Below, piece by piece: positions 9,415 through 12,272 of a DNA stretch of 12,272 nucleotides. The DNA comes from Pseudomonadota bacterium (GTDB taxonomy: Bacteria; Pseudomonadota; Gammaproteobacteria; Burkholderiales; Burkholderiaceae_B): positions 1 to 12,272 of the forward strand of contig JAFACG010000029.1 in assembly GCA_023425645.1 (NCBI GenBank), read 5' to 3'. Under the pieces are notes generated by a model. It saw only the letters and a program-made list of their open reading frames with translations. It ran no database searches and was not told the DNA's origin. The position numbers were made by a program, and so were the translations under genes. The stretch's first letter is position 1. Every line of letters begins with the position of its first letter.

Positions 9415-9983
9415 AAAAACTGCTTGAGGTGATCCTGGGCCTAGTGGCCCATTTTTTTCATCCGAATAAACTGGAGGATGCGCCGGCGCTGGTGGAAGCC
9501 GAGCCTGTCAGCATGTCGTCTGATGGCCTGGCCATCCTGCAGTATTTCGAGAGCTGCCGGCTGGAGGCCTACTGGGACGCCGACGGCAAAGTGTGGACGA
9601 TCGGCTGGGGCGACACCGGGCCAGACGTGGTGCCGGGCCTGCGTATCACCCAGGCCGAGGCCGACGAGCGGCTGCAGCGCCGGCTGGCGCGCGAGTTCGT
9701 GCCTGGCGTCTTGGGCGTGCTGACCCGGCCTGCGACCCAGGCCCAGCTCGATGCCATGGTGAACCTGGCCTACAACATCGGCGTGTCTGTATTCCAGGGC
9801 TCTACGCTGGTGCGCCTGTTCAATGCGGGCGAGCCGGCTGGCGCTGCTGAGCAGTTCCTGCGCTGGAACAAGTCGGGCGGCCGCGTGCTGCTGGGCCTGC
9901 GCCGTCGGCGCGCCGCCGACCGTGCGCGCTTCCTGGGCGCATCGCGGGCTGCGGCCATCCAGATAGGAGCGGCCCTTGTTTAA
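9411..9983 (+). CDS. Endolysin, GH24 T4-type lysozyme
   Basis: 190 aa from GTG 9411, preceded by AGGAGG and overlapping the holin stop. The GH24 catalytic region is clear: FESCRLEAYWDADGKVWTIGWGDTG with E47 as the acid, D56 and T63 as the other active-site positions. Next come ITQAEADERLQRRLAREF, QLDAMVNLAYNIGVSVFQGS and FLRWNKSGGRVLLGLRRRRAADRARFL, the usual order of the family. It hydrolyses the glycan backbone of peptidoglycan. The first 16 residues are hydrophobic (KKLLEVILGLVAHFF); they contain a Glu and are short, so a signal-anchor (SAR) type export is possible but not certain, and a holin-dependent route is equally likely. No damage is visible. Confidence 0.93.
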   Translation: MKKLLEVILGLVAHFFHPNKLEDAPALVEAEPVSMSSDGLAILQYFESCRLEAYWDADGKVWTIGWGDTGPDVVPGLRITQAEADERLQRRLAREFVPGVLGVLTRPATQAQLDAMVNLAYNIGVSVFQGSTLVRLFNAGEPAGAAEQFLRWNKSGGRVLLGLRRRRAADRARFLGASRAAAIQIGAALV

Positions 9984-10212
9984 GCGATATGGGAAAGCGC
10001 TGGCCGGCGCCCTGGCGGTGCTGGCCGCGGTTGGGGCCGTGCATCTGTACGGTGGGAAACGCTATCTGGAGGGAGTCGATGATGAACGAGCGCGCTTGGC
10101 CAAGCAGGCTATCACTGCCGCGCAGTCGCGGGCCAAAACGGATCAGGCGGTTGGCCGCCTGCCTAATGGTGCTGCTGCTGATGAGCTGCGCCACAGTTGG
10201 TCCCGTGACTGA
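9976..10212 (+). CDS. Rz-like inner-membrane spanin subunit
   Basis: 78 aa from TTG 9976 with AGGAG 7 bases upstream, overlapping the lysozyme end by 8 bases. It has a short basic start (MFKRYGK), one transmembrane helix (about residues 8-26, ALAGALAVLAAVGAVHLY) and a charged helical periplasmic part (DDERARLAKQAITAAQSRAK). This topology and position match i-spanins, which with an outer-membrane lipoprotein fuse the two membranes at the end of lysis. It is shorter than typical Rz (about 150 aa), so it may be truncated or a compact variant. Confidence 0.65.
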   Translation: MFKRYGKALAGALAVLAAVGAVHLYGGKRYLEGVDDERARLAKQAITAAQSRAKTDQAVGRLPNGAAADELRHSWSRD

Positions 10213-10327
10213 TACGGGCTGCCTATGGACGCGTGAGATCCTGATCAGCCAGCAAGACGCCCTCACGCATGGCACCGCGCAGCAGATTCTGGGACACAAC
10301 CGGGAATGGGCAAAGCACTGCCCATAG
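10082..10327 (+). CDS. Rz1-like lipoprotein spanin subunit
   Basis: 81 aa from ATG 10082 (or the adjacent ATG at 10079), both served by GGAGGGAG just upstream, in the +1 frame relative to Rz and overlapping it by about 130 bases. A basic N-terminus (SRGPKRIRR) precedes a hydrophobic stretch and lipobox LLLMSC with lipidated C36. The mature part (ATVGPVTDTGCLWTREILIS, then HGTAQQILGHNREWAKHC) resembles small phage lysis lipoproteins that follow Rz. A lipoprotein encoded overlapping Rz in another frame is the usual spanin arrangement. Confidence 0.75.
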   Translation: MNERAWPSRLSLPRSRGPKRIRRLAACLMVLLLMSCATVGPVTDTGCLWTREILISQQDALTHGTAQQILGHNREWAKHCP

Positions 10328-10574
10328 GGCCCTAGGTGCTTGTCCCCTGTTTGGAGGATAGTCTGCGGGGTATCGCCTCAGGGCCATCCTGCTCCCCTGG
10401 CGCCTGCCCTCCCATGCCGACGGCCGCCTCCTGCGCTGTGGCCCAATCATTTAAGCCATCACTGTCTCGAAACTTTTTGCTGCGGGGGTGTTACTCATTG
10501 TGCGTAGGCGCCATTGAGCGATCTCCTATGGACCTAGTGATACACAACAACACAGATAGTTAAGGAGAATAAGC
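10328..10574. other. Non-coding gap before the effector-like gene
   Basis: 247 bases between the lysis cassette and the cargo gene. The open frame at 10336-10563 has no binding site and no recognisable content. The second half becomes AT-rich and holds a promoter candidate (see 10469-10494). Confidence 0.5.
10469..10494 (+). promoter_or_regulatory. Candidate ECF-type promoter for the effector-like gene
   Basis: GAAAC (10469-10473), 15 bases, then TGTTAC (10489-10494), about 80 bases upstream of the ATG. A closely similar arrangement (GGAAC, 14 bases, TGTTAC) lies upstream of the second cargo gene. GGAAC-like -35 boxes are typical of ECF sigma factors including HrpL, to which the Bordetella T3SS sigma BtrS/BrpL is related. 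The match is short and could be chance. Confidence 0.25.
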
Positions 10575-11387
10575 ATGGATACCTTCCAGATTACGGGACA
10601 AGGACGTATGTTTACTTCAGGTTTATCGACGCTCGACCGGAAAGACATCGAAAGCGCTAAGGAGGCGAAGAACCGGGACGAGGTTGGTACAATCTGGGAC
10701 AAATTGGAGGACTTTTTTTGCGGGACCAGCCGGGTGGCTGCGCTGCAACTCATACACGATATGCATAATGGCTCGTCAAACTTGGAAAAAGTCCGTGCTT
10801 TTGGCGAACTTAAAAATCTTGCGGCACCTGCTTACCAAGGCCGGTTTTACGAAACGTTGAATGAAGACCGTACAAATCGCGAATTTGGTGTAAAGCTAAA
10901 TAATGGAGAGAAGATTACGCTGTTCTCTGTCTCTGTTTCCCCGTCCCAGCACGAGTACGTGAGCCTGAAAAATTCCCTGGCCGAGTCCCAGGACCTTGAC
11001 CTGCGCTATATTATGAAGTTTATTCCCAAGGACGATTGGAATCAGCTATGGGCAAGGCAGGCACTGCCTGCACTCCGCAACTTCGAATCTACGCCCGAAC
11101 GTAGAGAAACTGCTTTCGGTCAACTTGTAGCGGCTTCGGGAAAAAACCATAATTATTTTATTAATGAGAGTACAGGCATACTCGAGAACCTTGTTGAGCG
11201 CTATGTAATAAAATTTAAAGGAAAGACCACGGTGCTGTTTCAAAACCCTCCACCCAATGCCCCGGTCGTGTCTCAGGACCAGCTCCTGGCCCAGCCCCTC
11301 TTTCCCCAGCCCTCAGCCCAAGAAAGGCGCGAGAAGCGCGAGAAATTAGCCGAGTGGGCTTACATCGAGCGTAATGCCCAATTCTAG
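10575..11387 (+). CDS. Candidate type III secreted effector with SPI-2-like WEK(I/M)xxFF N-terminal domain
   Basis: 270 aa from ATG 10575 with AAGGAG at 8 bases. Residues 40-70 (IWDKLEDFFCGTSRVAALQL, then IHDMHNG) followed by FGELKNLAAPAYQGRFY parallel, residue pattern by residue pattern, the N-terminal domain of Salmonella SspH2 (WEKMKEFFCSTHQTEAL) and SifA (WEKIKDFFFST...ELKELA). That conserved WEK(I/M)xxFF domain directs type III secretion and host membrane targeting. Here E is replaced by D and I/M by L, conservative changes. The C-terminal 150 residues (for example YIMKFIPKDDWNQLWARQAL; FGQLVAASGKNHNYFI; a Pro-rich stretch near 225-250; charged QERREKREKLAEWAYIE end) match no effector activity I know; there is no LRR, NEL ligase or lipase motif. 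No Sec signal or membrane span. The gene is visibly AT-richer than its neighbours, which suggests recent transfer, and sits in the moron position after the lysis genes. Effector function is inferred from the domain alone. Confidence 0.7.
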   Translation: MDTFQITGQGRMFTSGLSTLDRKDIESAKEAKNRDEVGTIWDKLEDFFCGTSRVAALQLIHDMHNGSSNLEKVRAFGELKNLAAPAYQGRFYETLNEDRTNREFGVKLNNGEKITLFSVSVSPSQHEYVSLKNSLAESQDLDLRYIMKFIPKDDWNQLWARQALPALRNFESTPERRETAFGQLVAASGKNHNYFINESTGILENLVERYVIKFKGKTTVLFQNPPPNAPVVSQDQLLAQPLFPQPSAQERREKREKLAEWAYIERNAQF

Positions 11388-11440
11388 GCGAAGTTATGGA
11401 TTGCCACTAAGCCACGGAGCTTCTGCCTAGGCCCCGCCGA

Positions 11441-11479
11441 GGAGATGTTCCAGGCCCTGTTGCGGCCTGGAACATCTCC
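11441..11479. terminator. Perfect 16-bp hairpin after the effector-like gene
   Basis: GGAGATGTTCCAGGCC (11441-11456) is perfectly complementary to GGCCTGGAACATCTCC (11464-11479) across a 7-base loop. It begins 54 bases after the stop codon. There is no T-run on either side, so it may be a strong 3' stabilising hairpin or factor-dependent terminator rather than a classical intrinsic one. Confidence 0.55.
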
Positions 11480-11939
11480 GGCATGAGGGCGCTTGCCTCG
11501 CTACCCTACGTATGGGGAGAATGGAAATGCGCCGAATGTGGCACGGCCCGGCCAGCCTGCGGGGGCAAGCAGTTTCAGACTCAGCGGTAGGTTTTTTTAC
11601 TGGGGTATGTGATCCATGCCGAACGGGCGTGGCGTCTCCCAGCGTGAAATGTAGCCGCGCCCCTTATAAAAGCCGACAGTGGATGAGGCCTGCACTCGTC
11701 GGGCTGCATGCCCTCCGGATAACGTCCGCAGGGCCGGTAGTGCACATCGCCTTCTGAGCGGTGCTGAATCCCTTGGGTCATGGAACGCGGCGCATCCCCC
11801 TGTTACGGAGATAGGGCCATGGAGGTGAATGCGATTCCTTTGACCCGGAGCAGAACGTAAAGACGCGAGCCATTGGAACGCGCTGTTGAGAGCCAGCCAG
11901 GTTTTGCTCCGCGGGTCTTTTTGTTCCAAGGAGATCAGC
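11480..11939. other. Long leader/gene-free stretch before the second cargo gene
   Basis: 460 bases without a convincing gene. A 35-codon frame at 11483-11590 (MRALASLPYVWGEWKCAECG, with a CxxC) lacks a binding site. Minus-strand frames around 11581-11941 contain phrases such as YKGRGYISRWETPR that could be the decayed end of a gene, but they lie in two competing frames and I cannot name them. A candidate promoter lies at 11782-11806. Confidence 0.4.
11782..11806 (+). promoter_or_regulatory. Candidate ECF-type promoter for the second cargo gene
   Basis: GGAAC (11782-11786), 14 bases, TGTTAC (11801-11806), about 134 bases before the ATG. It is nearly the same box pair as at 10469-10494 with one base less spacing. 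Support comes only from this resemblance. Confidence 0.22.
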
Positions 11940-12272
11940 ATGGATATTAAGGATAATTATCAGCCATTCCCTAATCCGCCGGTTGTACTAAACCAGCCGG
12001 CGCAGCCGCCTATCGCGCCGGGCCCTCTGGGCACGATCGGCAACCTGCGATTCAGTGTTCAAGACGAAGGGACGGCACCTGAGCCCCGCCCCGGCAGGCT
12101 CTCGCGCATAGGCTCTTGGTGCACCGACCTGTCATTCCTTTGCTGCGTGTCCGATGAAGCACATTATCAGCATGACTATGAAAAGGAGGTTTTCGAGAAC
12201 AGCCGGCGCGTCGGGGATTTGCTGGGCAGCTTGACGGCTCACGCGCACGATGCAGCGGGCCTGACCAGGATA
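11940..12272 (+). CDS. Second cargo protein, possible effector (3' end beyond window)
   Basis: ATG at 11940 with AAGGAG at 6 bases; 111 codons are open to the window end. The leader and start (AAGGAGATCAGCATGGATAT) closely resemble those of the upstream effector-like gene (AAGGAGAATAAGCATGGATA). The N-terminus is polar and proline-rich (MDIKDNYQPFPNPPVVLNQP, then AQPPIAPGPL), lacks a Sec signal and is compatible with an unstructured type III secretion signal. It is followed by a Cys-containing segment (WCTDLSFLCCVSDEAHY) and an acidic helical region. I recognise no family. Calling it an effector is inference from position and N-terminal composition. Confidence 0.6.
   Translation, partial: MDIKDNYQPFPNPPVVLNQPAQPPIAPGPLGTIGNLRFSVQDEGTAPEPRPGRLSRIGSWCTDLSFLCCVSDEAHYQHDYEKEVFENSRRVGDLLGSLTAHAHDAAGLTRI

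Noticed and set aside
11581..11941. Minus-strand frames including YKGRGYISRWETPR-like text
   Set aside because: Possibly the decayed end of a gene, but two frames compete, there is no binding site, and I could not place the family, so it is mentioned only in the gap entry.

Overview
The window looks like the left edge of a decayed prophage or genomic island integrated in the chromosome of a GC-rich betaproteobacterium, most likely Alcaligenaceae (Bordetella or Achromobacter type). The evidence for this is the high-GC codon use, an adjacent scpB-rluB pair with long low-complexity tails, an initiator tRNA, and phage genes of a Bordetella/Burkholderia podophage style. The genus is inferred, not proven.

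Layout. (1) 1-2324, minus strand: chromosomal core genes, namely rluB (cut by the window start) and scpB (intact, acidic tail with 15-bp tandem repeats). (2) 2354-3219: two identical 77-bp initiator tRNA(fMet) genes on the plus strand, about 700 bp apart, each with its own promoter-like box; an intrinsic terminator follows the first and a hairpin follows the second. The second is the likely element boundary. (3) 3155-5805, minus strand: a tightly packed integration operon of a 40-aa protein, a 242-aa phage protein, a 31-aa membrane protein, a 62-aa protein and a large serine recombinase. The recombinase is split by two frameshifts, and its last codons and stop lie inside the tRNA gene. (4) About 5840-8907, plus strand: remnants of the virion ejection-protein module. 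The first gene has lost its 5' end in a head-to-head junction with the integration operon. The second is frameshifted and ends in a domain I recognise as a phage BECR-type (Barnase-EndoU-ColicinE5/D-RelE-like) nuclease. A reversed cassette (frameshifted Rap1a/Tai-type periplasmic protein plus a 32-aa membrane protein) sits between them. (5) 9013-10327, plus strand: an apparently intact lysis cassette of holin, GH24 lysozyme, Rz-like and Rz1-like spanins, overlapping and using mostly non-ATG starts. (6) 10575-12272, plus strand: cargo downstream of lysis. The first cargo gene is AT-richer than its surroundings and encodes a 270-aa protein whose N-terminus (WDKLEDFF at residues 41-48 plus flanking pattern) closely resembles the WEK(I/M)xxFF translocation domain of Salmonella SPI-2 type III effectors (SifA, SspH2, SopD2 families). 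A second cargo gene with a near-identical start leader runs off the window end.

Taken together, this appears to be a prophage that lost its replication, head and packaging genes (at least on this side) and gained frameshifts at short simple repeats. It kept lysis genes and carries effector-like 'moron' genes in the usual lysogenic-conversion position after the lysis cassette. The most interesting signal is the candidate prophage-borne type III effector(s); Bordetella and some Achromobacter have a type III system that could deliver them.
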